Below are positions 43,406 to 53,404 of a stretch of 64,000 nucleotides of DNA, one piece after another. Origin of the DNA: Caulobacter endophyticus (GTDB lineage: Bacteria > Pseudomonadota > Alphaproteobacteria > Caulobacterales > Caulobacteraceae); the NCBI RefSeq assembly GCF_029543245.1, contig NZ_JARQWV010000016.1, forward strand, positions 1-64,000, in the 5' to 3' direction. Every line of letters begins with the position of its first letter. Positions within the stretch are counted from its first letter, which is position 1. Below the pieces are notes generated by a model. It made no database searches. It was not told the origin of the DNA and saw nothing but the letters and a program-made list of their open reading frames with translations. The position numbers and the translations under genes are program-made.

Positions 43406-44863
43406 TCAGCGCGCCGCCGCCTCGCCCAGCCTAGCCACCAGCGCTGAACCCGCCTCGTCCAGGCCCAGCACCTCCACCGCCGCGCCCTGGCGCCGATAGC
43501 GCAGCACCACCTTGTCGAGCGCGCCGACGGCGGTGAGGTCCCATAGGCGCACACCGGTCATGTCGATCTCGACGCGCTCGGGATGACCATGGAACTCGAA
43601 GCCGGCGGCGAACAGCTCGGCCGAGACAAAGAACAGCTGGCCTTCCACGACGTAGCGGCGGGCGGTCTGCGTGCTGTCGGCGCGCTCGGTGACGCTGATC
43701 ATCTTCCCCACCTTGCGGGCGAAAAACAGCACGCTGAGCAGCACGCCCAGCACGACGCCCTTGGCCAGGTCGTGGGTGATCAGCACCGTCACGGTGGTGG
43801 CCAGCATGACGATGGTCGATTGTAGGGGCGTCGAGCGCAGCTTGCGCACCGAGTTCCAGTCGAAGGTGGTGAAGGCGACCATGATCATCACCGCCACCAG
43901 GGCGGCCATGGGGATTTTCGCCACCCAGTCGCGCAGGACGAGGATCAGGATCAGCAGGAAGAGGCCCGCCCAGAAGGTCGACAGGCGCGAGCGGCCGCCG
44001 GATTTGACGTTGATGATCGACTGGCCGATCAGGGCGCAGCCGGCCATACCGCCCAGCAGGGGCGAGACGATGTTGGCGATGCCCTGCCCCCGGGTCTCGC
44101 GGTCCTTGTCGGACGGGCTATCGGTCAGGTCGTCGAGCAGGTTGGCGGTCAGCAGGCTTTCCAGCAGGCCGACGAAGGCCAGGGTCAGCGAGACCGGGGC
44201 GATGATCTTCAGGGTCTCCAGCGTCAGCGGTACGGCCGGCAGGTGGAAGTGCGGCAGGGCCGTGGGCAGCTGGCCCATGTCGCCGACGGTGCGCACCGGC
44301 AGGTTCAGGGCGATGGCCACGGCGCTGAGCGCCAGGATCGCCACCAGCGACGACGGCACGGCCTTGGTCAGGCGCGGGAACAGATAGATGATCGCCAGGC
44401 CCGCCCCCACCAGGGCGAAAGTCTGCCAGTTGCCGCCGATCAGCTGGGGCATCTGGGCCATGAAGATCAGGATGGCCAGCGAGTTGACGAAACCGCTCAT
44501 CACCGACCGCGACACGAACTTCACGTAGCGGCCCAGGCGCAGCAGGCCGATGACGATCTGGATGACGCCGGTCAGCAGGCTGGCGGCGAACAGGTACTCG
44601 ACGCCGTGCTCGCGCACGAGGCCGCCCATCAACAGCGACATGGCCCCGGTGGCGGCCGAGATCATCGCCGGCCGGCCGCCGACGAAGGCGATGGTCATGG
44701 CGATGACGAACGAGGCGTAGAGGGTCACGGCCGGATCGACGCCGGCGATGAACGCGAAGGCCAGGGCCTCGGGGATCAGGGCCAGGGCGACGACCGTGCC
44801 GGCCAGCAGGTCGCGGCCAGGATTGGCGAGCCATTGCTGGCGCGTCTTGGCGAGGAAGCTCAT
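43406..44863 (-). CDS. SulP-family anion transporter with STAS domain
   Basis: A 485-residue inner-membrane transporter. It opens [37 protein letters not shown], a SulP signature, and contains about 10-12 helices with [22 protein letters not shown] (about 240-260) and [30 protein letters not shown] (about 275-305). A C-terminal STAS domain covers about 395-475. Substrates in bacteria are sulfate, bicarbonate or dicarboxylates and cannot be fixed from sequence. The frame is open far upstream of the ATG at 44863, but that stretch is a shadow of the M14 gene on the plus strand. Confidence 0.92.
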   Translation of the reverse strand: MSFLAKTRQQWLANPGRDLLAGTVVALALIPEALAFAFIAGVDPAVTLYASFVIAMTIAFVGGRPAMISAATGAMSLLMGGLVREHGVEYLFAASLLTGVIQIVIGLLRLGRYVKFVSRSVMSGFVNSLAILIFMAQMPQLIGGNWQTFALVGAGLAIIYLFPRLTKAVPSSLVAILALSAVAIALNLPVRTVGDMGQLPTALPHFHLPAVPLTLETLKIIAPVSLTLAFVGLLESLLTANLLDDLTDSPSDKDRETRGQGIANIVSPLLGGMAGCALIGQSIINVKSGGRSRLSTFWAGLFLLILILVLRDWVAKIPMAALVAVMIMVAFTTFDWNSVRKLRSTPLQSTIVMLATTVTVLITHDLAKGVVLGVLLSVLFFARKVGKMISVTERADSTQTARRYVVEGQLFFVSAELFAAGFEFHGHPERVEIDMTGVRLWDLTAVGALDKVVLRYRRQGAAVEVLGLDEAGSALVARLGEAAAR

Positions 44864-45124
44864 GGGATCGGTCTTGCGTGGTGCGGCGGCGCGCGATCGC
44901 GCCGCGAAGGTTTCCCGAGGGATCGGCGCCCGGGGTAGCCATCCGGCGAGGCCGGATCCGTTGTGCGGCTTGGTGATGCCGCATCCGGCGGCGCAGGGCA
45001 AGCACCCCGCCGGCGAACTATTTTTGCGCCTGCGCTGGTCCAACTTGCGGTTTCGTGCTCCGCCTGCGTCAAGCTTAGGGGGCCGGCGAAAAAGCGCGCC
45101 CCGCTTTGGTGGATGGGGAGTGCG

Positions 45125-47899
45125 ATGACGCGACACGTAGCGATGGCCGGGGCCGCCCTGGCGCTGGTGATGAGTTTCGGCGGAACGGCCGCCTATGCCG
45201 CCGGCGAGATCACCCCGCCCGCCAAGGCCTTCGCCCAAGATCCGGGCAGCGACTACTTCCTGGCCGACTACACCGCCTACGAGGCCTATCTGAAGACCCT
45301 GGCCGGCCAGTCCGACCGCATGAAGCTGGTCGATATCGGCAAGTCCGAGGAAGGCCGCACCCAGTGGGTGGCCATCGTCTCCTCGCCCGCCAACCTCGCC
45401 AAGCTGGACGAGTACAAGGCCATCGCCCGCAAGCTGGCCAAGGGCGAAGTCAGCAAGGAAGAGGCCGAGAAGCTGGCCGCGACCGGCAAGGCCGTGGTGT
45501 GGATCGACGCCGGCATGCACGCCACCGAGACGGTGACCTCGCAGGGCCAGATCCAGGTGCTGTACCGGATGCTGACCAAGACCGATCCCGAGACGATGCG
45601 CATCCTCGACGACGTCATCGTGCTGTTCGGCCACGACAATCCCGACGGCATGGAGCTGGTCTCGGACTGGTACATGCGCAACGCCGACCCGCAGAAGCGC
45701 GAGTACAACTCGATCCCGCGCCTCTATCAGAAGTACGTCGGCCACGACAACAACCGCGACAGCTTCATGTCGCAGATGTCGGAAACCACCAACGTCAACA
45801 AGGTGCTGTTCCGCGAGTGGTATCCGCAGATCATCTACAACCAGCACCAGCCGGCCCCGAACGGCATGGTGGTGTTCGTCCCGCCGTTCCGCGACCCGTT
45901 CAACTACAACTACGACCCGCTGGTCATGACCTCGCTGCAGGAAGTCGGCATGGCCATGCACAGCCGCCTGGTGGCCGAGGACAAGCCGGGCTCGGGCGCC
46001 CGCAGCGCCGCCCCCTACTCGACCTGGCACAACGGCATGGAACGCTCCATCGCCTACTTCCACAACGCCGTGGGCCTGCTGACCGAGATCACCGGCGGTC
46101 CGACGCCGATGCCGCTGAACCTGGTGCCGGACGTGCAGCTGCCCAACGGCGATCGCCCGATGCCCGCCCCGCCGCAGACCTGGCGCCTGGCCCAGACGGT
46201 CGAGTACCAGTGGAGCCTGGACCGCGCGGTGATGGACTACGCCTCGCGCAACCGCGAGCGCATGCTGTTCAACATCTGGAAGATGGCCAGCAACTCGATC
46301 GCCAAGGGCAGCAAGGACAGCTGGACTATCACCCCGACCGAGATCGACGACCTGAAGGCCGCCGGCGCCAAGGTGAAGTTCGAGGGCAAGGTCACCAGCT
46401 CGCCGACCTCGGCCTCGGTTGATCCGTCGCTCTACAAGACCATCCTTCAGGCCCCGGAGAAGCGTGATCCGCGCGGCTACATCCTGACCGCCGACCAGGC
46501 CGACAAGCCGACGGTGGTGGCGTTCCTGAACGCCCTGATCAAGGCCGGCGTCGACGTCGACGAGGCCACCAAGCCCTTCACCGTGGCCGGCAAGACCTAT
46601 CCGGCCGGCTCCTATGTGGTGAAGACCGCCCAGGCCTATCGCCCGCACATCCTCGACATGTTCGAGCCGCAGGACCACCCGCACGACGCCGAGTATCCGG
46701 GCGGCCCGCCCAAGGCGCCCTACGACGTCACCGGCTACACCCTGGCCTACCAGACGGGCGCGAAGTTCGACCGCGTGCTCGACGGCTTCGACGGGCCGTT
46801 CCAGCGCGTGCCCGACCTGATCGCCGTCAAGCCGGGCGCCGTGAAGGGCTCGGGGAAGGCCGGCTGGCTGATCGACCACGCCCCCAACAACGCCTTCACC
46901 CTGACCAACCGCCTGCTGAAGGCCGGCGCCCAGGTCTCCTGGCTGAAGGACGGCGCCAAGGCCGGCAAGCAGAGCTTCGCCGCCGGCGCCATCTGGGTCC
47001 CCTACTCGCCCGCCGCCGCCAGCGTGATCAACGCCGGCGTCAAGGAACTGGGCATCGACGCCTGGGCCACGGGCGCGAAGCCGGGCGGCTCGGCCCTGCC
47101 GCTGAAGCCGATCCGCGTCGGCCTGGTGGACGTCTATGGCGGCTCGATGCCGTCGGGCTGGAACCGCTGGATGTTCGAGAAGTTCGAAGCGCCCTTCCAG
47201 GTCGTCTACCCGCAGCGCCTGGACGCTGGCGACCTGGCCAAGGACTTCGACGTGCTGGTGTTCGCCGACGGCGTGGTTCCGGCCACGCCCGGCGGTCCGT
47301 TCCGCGCCGGCCGCGGCTATCCGCAGCCCAAGGCCGAGGACATCCCGGCCGAGTACCATTCGTGGCTGGGCACGGTGACCGACGAGACCACCATTCCGCA
47401 GCTCAAGGCCTTCGCCGAGAACGGCGGCACGGTGATCGCCATCGGCGCCTCCACGCGCCTGGCCACCGCCTTCGGCGCGCCGGTCGAGGTGGCCACGGCC
47501 AAGACCGAGAACGGTAAGCTGGTGGGCCTGTCGACCAAGGAGCTCTACATCCCCGGTTCGGTGCTGCGGGCCAAGGTCGACGTCACCCAGCCGCTGGCCT
47601 ACGGCATCCCCGCGGACGTGGACATCTTCTACGACCGCTCGCCGACCTTCACCCTGAAGTCGGACGCCAAGGGCGTTTCGAAGGTTTCGTGGTTCGATAC
47701 CGACAAGCCGCTGCGCAGCGGCTGGGCCGTCGGCCAGGAGCGCCTGAAGGACACCACCGCGATCCTCGACGTCGACGTGGGCAAGGGCAAGCTGTTCGTC
47801 ATGGGCCCGGAAATCACCCAGCGGGCGCAGTCGTACGGGACCTTCAAGTTCCTGTTCAACGGCATGCTGTACGGGCCGGCGGTCAGCGCGGGGAAGTAG
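45125..47899 (+). CDS. Exported M14-family zinc carboxypeptidase-like protein
   Basis: A 924-residue exported protein with a signal peptide about 1-26 (AAYAAGE). The M14 metallopeptidase domain (about 40-400) has the zinc ligands His132 and Glu135 in GMHATETV and a later His in [10 protein letters not shown]; the usual catalytic Glu could lie in GLLTEITGG. The second half (about 410-920) is of unknown fold, with a segment near 710-860 that looks like a GATase-like or beta-sheet domain ([14 protein letters not shown]). Large M14 proteins of this kind occur widely in Proteobacteria. The start at 45125 has GGGGAG 4 bases upstream. Likely digests peptides outside the cytoplasm. Confidence 0.88.
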   Translation: MTRHVAMAGAALALVMSFGGTAAYAAGEITPPAKAFAQDPGSDYFLADYTAYEAYLKTLAGQSDRMKLVDIGKSEEGRTQWVAIVSSPANLAKLDEYKAIARKLAKGEVSKEEAEKLAATGKAVVWIDAGMHATETVTSQGQIQVLYRMLTKTDPETMRILDDVIVLFGHDNPDGMELVSDWYMRNADPQKREYNSIPRLYQKYVGHDNNRDSFMSQMSETTNVNKVLFREWYPQIIYNQHQPAPNGMVVFVPPFRDPFNYNYDPLVMTSLQEVGMAMHSRLVAEDKPGSGARSAAPYSTWHNGMERSIAYFHNAVGLLTEITGGPTPMPLNLVPDVQLPNGDRPMPAPPQTWRLAQTVEYQWSLDRAVMDYASRNRERMLFNIWKMASNSIAKGSKDSWTITPTEIDDLKAAGAKVKFEGKVTSSPTSASVDPSLYKTILQAPEKRDPRGYILTADQADKPTVVAFLNALIKAGVDVDEATKPFTVAGKTYPAGSYVVKTAQAYRPHILDMFEPQDHPHDAEYPGGPPKAPYDVTGYTLAYQTGAKFDRVLDGFDGPFQRVPDLIAVKPGAVKGSGKAGWLIDHAPNNAFTLTNRLLKAGAQVSWLKDGAKAGKQSFAAGAIWVPYSPAAASVINAGVKELGIDAWATGAKPGGSALPLKPIRVGLVDVYGGSMPSGWNRWMFEKFEAPFQVVYPQRLDAGDLAKDFDVLVFADGVVPATPGGPFRAGRGYPQPKAEDIPAEYHSWLGTVTDETTIPQLKAFAENGGTVIAIGASTRLATAFGAPVEVATAKTENGKLVGLSTKELYIPGSVLRAKVDVTQPLAYGIPADVDIFYDRSPTFTLKSDAKGVSKVSWFDTDKPLRSGWAVGQERLKDTTAILDVDVGKGKLFVMGPEITQRAQSYGTFKFLFNGMLYGPAVSAGK

Positions 47900-47908
47900 G
47901 CCTTCGGC

Positions 47909-48074
47909 CCTTCTCCCCTTGCGGGAGAAGGTGTCGCCGCAAGGCGACGGATGAGGGGTAGCACCCACGAAAAACGCCGCGACAGCCGATCGGCCGTCGC
48001 GGCGTTTGACGTTTGAGAGACCCCTCACCCGACCTCCCTCCGGGAGGCCACCCTCTCCCGCAAGGGGGAGAGGG
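47909..48074. repeat. Dispersed inverted repeat, family B, copy 3
   Basis: CCCTTCTCCCCTTGCGGGAGAAGG with GGATGAGGGGT (47909-47960) and the inverted CCTCACCCGACCTCCCTCCGGGAGGCCACCCTCTCCCGCAAGGGGGAGAGGG (48022-48074). The spacer contains a separate perfect hairpin (47972-48007). Confidence 0.8.
47972..48007. terminator. Bidirectional terminator inside a family B repeat
   Basis: Perfect 12-bp stem AAACGCCGCGAC (47972-47983) with GTCGCGGCGTTT (47996-48007). A-rich before and T-rich after, so it can act for the M14 gene (plus) and for kdgK (minus). Confidence 0.75.
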
Positions 48075-48081
48075 ATCGGGA

Positions 48082-49188
48082 TCAGCGAATAACCCGAGCC
48101 CCCGCGCCCTTCACCAGGGCCTCGACCTCCTTCAGGCGCACCATCGAGGTGTCGCCCGGGGTGGTCATGGCCAGGGCCGCGTGGGCCGCGCCGTAGTCGA
48201 CGGCGGCTTGCGGGCCGAGGTTCTCCATCAGGGCGTAGGCCAGGCCCGAGGCGAAGCCGTCACCGCCGCCGATGCGGTCGTAGATGGCCAGGCCGTCGCG
48301 CATCGGGGCCTCGTAGAAGGCTCCGTCGGCCCACAGGATGGCGCCGAAGTCGTTGACGCTGGCCGAGCGCACCGCCCGCAGGGTGGTGGCCAGCACCTTC
48401 AGGTTCGGGAACGCCTTCACCGCCTGCGGAGCCAGGGTCTTGAAGTTCTTGGGGTCGGTGGGCTCGAGACCCTTCACCAGACCGTCGATCTCCATCCCCA
48501 GGCACACGACGAAGTCATGATCGTTGCCGATCATCACGTCGGTCATGGCGGCGATCTTGCGGTTCAGGGCCTGGGCGGCATCGAGGCCGCCGCGGTCCTT
48601 CCACAGCGAGGCGCGGTAGTTCTGGTCGAAGCTGACGATAACGCCGTACTTCTTGGCGACTTCCAGGGCCTCCAGCACCACCTCGGCGGTATTGCTGGCC
48701 AGGGCCGTGAACACGCCGCCGGTGTGGAACCAGCGCACGCCCTCCTCGCCGAACAGCCGCTCCCAGTCGATCTCGCCGGGGCGCAGTTGCGAAGCCGCCG
48801 AGTTGGCGCGGTCGGAAACGCCCAGCGCCGGGCGCACGCCGAAGCCGCGCTCGGTGAAGTTCAGGCCCACTCGGGTGTTGCGGCCCAGGCCGTCGAACTC
48901 GCGCCAGACCACGTGGGACATGTCCACGCCGCCCTGGCCGATCAGGTCCTGGACCAGCCAGCCCAGGTCGCTGTCGGGCAGGGCCGTGGCGACGGTGGCG
49001 CGCTTGCCCCAGCACTTGCTCATGCCGCGGGCGAAGTTGTACTCGCCGCCGCCTTCCCAGACCTGGAACTGGCGGGCGTTGCGCACTCGCCCGTCGCCGG
49101 GATCGAGCCTCAGCATCACCTCGCCGAGGGCCGCGCAGTCCCAGCGGGTCTCGGACGCCGGGCGAAGCTTAAGGATCGGATCGCTCAT
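48082..49188 (-). CDS. kdgK: 2-Keto-3-deoxygluconate kinase (PfkB family)
   Basis: Phosphorylates 2-keto-3-deoxygluconate (KDG) to KDPG using ATP. A 368-residue PfkB-family sugar kinase: [18 protein letters not shown] at the N-terminus, [16 protein letters not shown] sugar-binding segment, and the ATP/catalytic motif [17 protein letters not shown] (about 308-324), with Asp in GGGDGF as the catalytic base. The start (ATG at 49188) overlaps the stop of kdgA (TGATG), so the two are translationally coupled. PfkB enzymes are hard to assign by eye; the neighbouring KDPG aldolase and uronate genes support KDG. Confidence 0.9.
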   Translation of the reverse strand: MSDPILKLRPASETRWDCAALGEVMLRLDPGDGRVRNARQFQVWEGGGEYNFARGMSKCWGKRATVATALPDSDLGWLVQDLIGQGGVDMSHVVWREFDGLGRNTRVGLNFTERGFGVRPALGVSDRANSAASQLRPGEIDWERLFGEEGVRWFHTGGVFTALASNTAEVVLEALEVAKKYGVIVSFDQNYRASLWKDRGGLDAAQALNRKIAAMTDVMIGNDHDFVVCLGMEIDGLVKGLEPTDPKNFKTLAPQAVKAFPNLKVLATTLRAVRSASVNDFGAILWADGAFYEAPMRDGLAIYDRIGGGDGFASGLAYALMENLGPQAAVDYGAAHAALAMTTPGDTSMVRLKEVEALVKGAGARVIR

Positions 49189-49862
49189 CAGGCCTTGCCG
49201 CGCACCTTGGCGATCAGGTCGACCGTCTCGCGCACCTTCTTGGCGATGCCGGCGTAGTCCTTGGCGTCGAGGGCTTCCTGGGTGATCAGCTTGGAGCCCA
49301 TGCCGGCGGCGACGATGCCCGCGCCGAACCACTTCTTGATCGAGGCCTCGTCCGGATCGACGCCGCCCGTCGGCATGATCTTGGTCCAGGGCATCGGGCC
49401 CATCACGGCCTTGATGAAGTCCGGGCCGCCGACCGACGAGCCGGGGAACACCTTGACGATCTCGCAGCCCAGTTCCTGGGCGTAGGAGATCTCGGTCGCC
49501 GAGCCGCAGCCGGGGCTGTAGGGGATCATGCGGCGGTTGCAGAGCTTGGCCACGTCGGCGTTGACGATCGGGCTGACCATGAACTTGGCGCCGTTGGCGA
49601 TGTAGAGGCCGGCGGTCGGCGCATCGACGATCGAGCCGACGCCCATGATCACGCGCGGATCGGCCGAGGCGAAGTGCTTGGTGACTTCGTAGAAGACGTT
49701 GGCCGCGAAGTCGCCGCGGTTGGTGAACTCGATGCAGGGCGCGCCGCCGTCGGCGCAGGCCTGGATGACGTTCTTACAGATCTCGACGTCCGGGTGGTAG
49801 AACACCGGCACCACGCCTTGGGTCTCAAGGGCCTGCAGCACCGCCATACGGTTCTTCAGCAT
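49188..49862 (-). CDS. kdgA: KDPG/KHG aldolase (2-keto-3-deoxy-6-phosphogluconate aldolase)
   Basis: Cleaves KDPG to pyruvate and glyceraldehyde 3-phosphate. A 224-residue class I aldolase with Glu45 in CIEFTNRG and the Schiff-base Lys137 in IVKVFPGSSVGG, plus the phosphate-binding MPTGGVDPDE. It heads the kdgA-kdgK pair. The ATG at 49862 has an AGGAGT ribosome-binding site. It lies downstream of a long leader with two operator-like sites and two hairpins, suggesting control by the uronate regulator and possibly by RNA structure. It could also serve the Entner-Doudoroff pathway. Confidence 0.92.
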   Translation of the reverse strand: MLKNRMAVLQALETQGVVPVFYHPDVEICKNVIQACADGGAPCIEFTNRGDFAANVFYEVTKHFASADPRVIMGVGSIVDAPTAGLYIANGAKFMVSPIVNADVAKLCNRRMIPYSPGCGSATEISYAQELGCEIVKVFPGSSVGGPDFIKAVMGPMPWTKIMPTGGVDPDEASIKKWFGAGIVAAGMGSKLITQEALDAKDYAGIAKKVRETVDLIAKVRGKA

Positions 49863-50033
49863 TCTCGTACTCCTCCCGGAAAGGGCCGTTCTTGCGCGAG
49901 GCGCCGCCGTGGCGCGCCGCGCGTGGAAGATCTGTTCGGGCGATCCCTTAGCCCGCGCGCGCGACTTGCGCCACAGGGCGTGGCTGCCGCCGCGTCACTT
50001 TCCGCCCGCCCCCTGCCCCCGACGAAATAAAGG

Positions 50034-50103
50034 GCGCCGAGCCAAGGCCCGGCGCGCACCCCGAGGTAAAATGAAGGGCGTCGAGCTAAAGCTCGACGCC
50101 CTT
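50034..50103 (-). promoter_or_regulatory. Two related hairpins in the kdgA upstream leader
   Basis: Hairpin 1: GCGCCGAGCC (50034-50043) with GGCCCGGCGC (50046-50055), one mismatch. Hairpin 2: a 13-bp perfect stem (50074-50086 with 50091-50103), loop TAAA. The two share AARGGCGYCGAGCYAARGCYCGRCGC-type sequence, so they look like a tandem duplication. They lie between the operators and kdgA. On the minus strand hairpin 2 is followed by CATTTTACC, so it could attenuate transcription into kdgA or protect the mRNA. Confidence 0.5.
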
Positions 50104-50174
50104 GGAAAGTTTGCGCAGGAGCGAACTCAAAGAGCCGCAGGACGCCGGGTCGGGGGAGCCGACCCAAAACGTCG

Positions 50175-50188
50175 TGACACCGGTATCA
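50175..50188. promoter_or_regulatory. Uronate operator candidate 1 (kdgA upstream)
   Basis: TGACACCGGTATCA: 13 of 14 bases match the palindrome TGACACCGGTGTCA. A second copy lies 33 bp away (about three helical turns). Proposed binding site of the LacI-family protein at 56744-57889. Confidence 0.55.
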
Positions 50189-50207
50189 ATCAGAGCCCGG
50201 CTCGTTT

Positions 50208-50221
50208 TGTCACCGGTGTCA
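50208..50221. promoter_or_regulatory. Uronate operator candidate 2 (kdgA upstream)
   Basis: TGTCACCGGTGTCA: 13 of 14 bases match the palindrome TGACACCGGTGTCA. Centres of this and the previous copy are 33 bp apart, on nearly the same face of the helix, suiting a looped or cooperative repressor. Confidence 0.55.
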
Positions 50222-50315
50222 TAGACAGATAAGCGCAGTTTCGACATTTGAGCAAGCCCGTAGAAAACGCAGGTTCGCGAGCGGGGCGTTTTTGACGAGT
50301 GCGCGGAATTTCGCC

Positions 50316-50364
50316 GGAGCGTGGCAGCCGAAAGTGGCGACGGTTTCGGCGCCCGCCACGCTCC
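50316..50364 (-). terminator. Strong hairpin after ppc
   Basis: GGAGCGTGGC (50316-50325) with GCCACGCTCC (50355-50364), extended inside by GCCGAAA...TTTCGGC. It begins 31 bases beyond the ppc stop on the minus strand. There is no T tract, so termination may need Rho or a processing step. Confidence 0.55.
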
Positions 50365-50394
50365 AGTCTATTGATCCGCGCCCGCGCTCCTCGA

Positions 50395-53127
50395 TCAACC
50401 TGTGTTGCGCAGGCCCGCCGCGATGCCGGCCACGGTCAGCTGGATGGCCAGACGCACGTCCTCCGCCTGCTCGCCGCCGCGACGGCGGGCCAGCAGCTCC
50501 AGTTGCAGGTGGTTCAGCGGGTCGACCGAGTGGCCGGCCAGGGCCACCGACTCCGCCAGCTCCGGCTGGTTGTCGAGCAGGCTCGCGCCGCCGCGGATGG
50601 CCAGGGCGATCTCGGCGGCCTTGTCGTGCTCGCGCTTGATCGTCTCGAAGATCCGCTGGGCGTTGGCCTGGTCGGGCGACAGGGCCACGTAGCGGGCGGC
50701 GATGCCCATGTGGCTCTGGGCCAGGGCCAGCTCCATGTTCGACAGCAGCGAGGCGAAGAAGTCGAAGTCGCCGGCCAGGTCCTGCAACTGGCCCGTCGAC
50801 AGGCCCGCACGCTCGACGCCCGAGGCGAAGCCGTACCAGCCCGGCAGCATGAAGCGGGCCTGCGACCAGCTGAACACCCACGGGATGGCCCGCAGGTCCT
50901 CGATCTTGCGGCTGGCGGTGCGCGAGGCCGGGCGGCTGCCGATGTTCAGGCCCACGATCTCGCCGATCGGGGTGGCTGACCAGAAGAAGTCCTCGAAGGC
51001 CGGATCGTCATAGACGAGGGCGCGGTAGCCCTCGAACGAGGCCTGGGCCAGGGCGGTCATGGCGCTCTCGACCTTGGGGTCGGGGCGATTGACGTCGCGC
51101 TGGCTGGACTGGACCACGGCGGCGGCCAGGCCGTCGAGGTTGCGGCGCGCGGTGGGCTGGTCGCCGAAGCGGCGGGCGATCATCTCGCCCTGCTCGGTCA
51201 TGCGGATGCGGCCCTGCACGGTGCCGGCCGGCTGGGCCAGCACGGCCTCGGCGGCCGGTCCGCCGCCCCGCCCGACGCTGCCGCCGCGGCCGTGGAACAG
51301 CTGGATGCCCACGCCCATGCGGTCAGCCTCGAACGCCAGGGCCGAAGCGCCGCGCGCCACGCCCCGACGCGAGGCGACATAGCCGCCGTCCTTGTTGCTG
51401 TCGGAGTAGCCGAGCATGATCTCCTGCACCGGCCGGTCGCCCAGGATGGTGCGGCTGATCGGCAGCTCCAGCCACTGGCGCAGCACGCGCGGACCGTTCT
51501 CGAGGTCTTCGATGGTCTCGAACAGCGGGGCGATCTTCAGCGACGAGCGCGGCGCGGCCCCGCCCCAGACGAGGCCCACCTGCTTGAGCAGGACGAGCGG
51601 CTCGAGGATATCCGACAGGGTGGCGGACTTGGAGATGATGTAGGCGCCGATGCAGGCGTGGCCGTAGTCGCGCACGGCCTGGGCGGCGGCTTCCATCGTG
51701 GCCAGTTCCTTGGCCGTCTCCTCGCCATAGGCGGTGAACGGCGAGACCAGGGGCCGCTGGTGCGACAGCTCCTCGATCAGCAGCTTGGAGCGGGCTTCCT
51801 CGTCGAGGTCGAGGTAGCGCACGCCCGAGCCCGAGCGCTGATAGAGCTCGTGGATGGTGCGCTCGTGGACGTCGGCGTTCTGGCGCAGGTCCAGGCTCAT
51901 CAGGTGGAAGCCGCAGGCCTTGGCCACGGCGACCAGGGTGCGCAGCGAGGCGCCGACCAGGCGCTCGCCGCCGTTGGCTTCCAGCGACTCGATGATGATC
52001 TGCAGGTCGGCGACGAAGGCGTCGGGGTGGGCGTAGGGCTCGACGTCCGTGCGGCTGGTGGCGTAGGCCACCCACTGGCCGGTCAGCTTCTGCGACACGG
52101 CGGTGAGGCGGTCGAAGATCAGCTCCAGAGCCAGGCGGTAGGGCTCGTCCAGGCGGTGCACCGACGGATCCTTGGCCTGGGACGCCAGGGCCAGCAACTC
52201 GTCGGAGACGGGGGTGTAGGCGGTCGAGACGGCGAGGTTCGACCACAGCTTGCGCACCTCGCCGGCGTACCAGTCGAGGATCACCCGCGACTGCGACGAC
52301 AGGGCCAGCTTCAGGGTGTCGCCATTGACGCCGGGGTGACCGTCGCGGTCGCCGCCCAGCCACGAACCCATCTTCAGGAGCGGGGCGATATGGCCGTGGC
52401 TGCCGATCTTGCCCGACCATTCCTCGTAGAGATCGACCATGGCCGGCAGGATCGAGGTGCGGACGATCGACAGGGCGTTGCGGATCTCGTCCTTCACGGT
52501 GATCCGCTCGGGGCGATAGAGGCGCGTGCGCCACATCAGGGCGATCTCGCGGAACAGGCGCTCGCGGATGTCGGCTTCCAGGTCGGCCGGCAGGTGATGG
52601 CGGCGCAGGGTCATCAGGCGCGAGATCTCGGTCTCGCGGTCGACCATGCTGCGACGGCGCACTTCGGTCGGGTGGGCGGTCAGCACCGGCACCACGTTCA
52701 TGGCGGCGAAGATCTTGGCGAGTTCGGCGTCGGTCTTGCCCGAGGCCTTCAGGGCCGCGACGGCGTCGACCAGGGTGCGGGCGCGCTCGTCGCCGGGACG
52801 GGCGTCGGCCTCGGCGTGGCGGCGGCGGCCGGCGACGTCCTCGCCGATATTGGCCAGCAGCGAGTGGCTGGCGAAAGCCCGCGCCAGGAACACCGCCTGG
52901 TCATTGGAGAGGCCTTCGAACAGATGGTCGAGACCCGGGGCCTCGCCCTCGTCGGTCTCGTGCGCGGCGGCTTTGCGGGCTTTGCTGACAAGGCCGGCGG
53001 CCTCCTCCCCTTCCAGATAGCCGATGGCTTCAATCAGCAGGTCGCCAAGCAGATTGGCGTTCTGCCGGACATCACGGCTGGTGGGACGGCTGGCGCCGAG
53101 GGAGAGGGCCGAGTCGCGCATGCGCAT
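50395..53127 (-). CDS. ppc: Phosphoenolpyruvate carboxylase
   Basis: Carboxylates phosphoenolpyruvate to oxaloacetate with bicarbonate, refilling the TCA cycle. About 910 residues, normal for PPC. Catalytic His152 is in LTAHPTEVRRRS; the GYSDSNKDGGYVASR and FHGRGGSVGRGGGP motifs lie near 590-645; the C-terminus QLTVAGIAAGLRNTG matches the conserved end. Start: ATG at 53127 or, with better ribosome-binding-site spacing, ATG at 53121. It lies inside the hexuronate gene cluster, between kdgA and kduD, though its reaction is general central metabolism. No operator is visible at its own 5' end. Confidence 0.97.
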   Translation of the reverse strand: MRMRDSALSLGASRPTSRDVRQNANLLGDLLIEAIGYLEGEEAAGLVSKARKAAAHETDEGEAPGLDHLFEGLSNDQAVFLARAFASHSLLANIGEDVAGRRRHAEADARPGDERARTLVDAVAALKASGKTDAELAKIFAAMNVVPVLTAHPTEVRRRSMVDRETEISRLMTLRRHHLPADLEADIRERLFREIALMWRTRLYRPERITVKDEIRNALSIVRTSILPAMVDLYEEWSGKIGSHGHIAPLLKMGSWLGGDRDGHPGVNGDTLKLALSSQSRVILDWYAGEVRKLWSNLAVSTAYTPVSDELLALASQAKDPSVHRLDEPYRLALELIFDRLTAVSQKLTGQWVAYATSRTDVEPYAHPDAFVADLQIIIESLEANGGERLVGASLRTLVAVAKACGFHLMSLDLRQNADVHERTIHELYQRSGSGVRYLDLDEEARSKLLIEELSHQRPLVSPFTAYGEETAKELATMEAAAQAVRDYGHACIGAYIISKSATLSDILEPLVLLKQVGLVWGGAAPRSSLKIAPLFETIEDLENGPRVLRQWLELPISRTILGDRPVQEIMLGYSDSNKDGGYVASRRGVARGASALAFEADRMGVGIQLFHGRGGSVGRGGGPAAEAVLAQPAGTVQGRIRMTEQGEMIARRFGDQPTARRNLDGLAAAVVQSSQRDVNRPDPKVESAMTALAQASFEGYRALVYDDPAFEDFFWSATPIGEIVGLNIGSRPASRTASRKIEDLRAIPWVFSWSQARFMLPGWYGFASGVERAGLSTGQLQDLAGDFDFFASLLSNMELALAQSHMGIAARYVALSPDQANAQRIFETIKREHDKAAEIALAIRGGASLLDNQPELAESVALAGHSVDPLNHLQLELLARRRGGEQAEDVRLAIQLTVAGIAAGLRNTG

Positions 53128-53341
53128 GCTCCATCACCACCGCCAGGGAGAGCGGTGGATCGTCGGGACTGTAAGAACTGATCTAACGGTTCTCGCGTTC
53201 AGCCCGGCCCGGTCGAACGCTGTGCGGGCTCTACAGGCCTTCTTCGCCTTGGGGAAGCGGCGCGATGAAATGGTTGCGCTACCATCGTTCGACGGCGCGC
53301 TTTTTATGCGTGAGGCGTATTGATCCCGCCTCGAAACGAAA

Positions 53342-53369
53342 ATCCCCGCGAAGTCGCCTTCGCGGGGAT
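53342..53369 (-). terminator. Terminator of the uxaC-kduI-kduD transcript
   Basis: Perfect stem ATCCCCGCGAAG (53342-53353) with CTTCGCGGGGAT (53358-53369), loop TCGC. On the minus strand it is followed by TTTTCGTTTCG. It lies 35 bases after the kduD stop and could also mark the boundary with ppc. Confidence 0.85.
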
Positions 53370-53404
53370 CGTTCGGTCTGGTGACGGCCCGAACGCCGCC
53401 AGCC

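Noticed and set aside
44864..48028. Upstream part of a 1540-codon minus-strand frame (43406-48028)
   Set aside because: Only the last third (43406-44863) is a real SulP transporter. The rest is antisense to the M14 peptidase, which has a signal peptide and zinc motifs.
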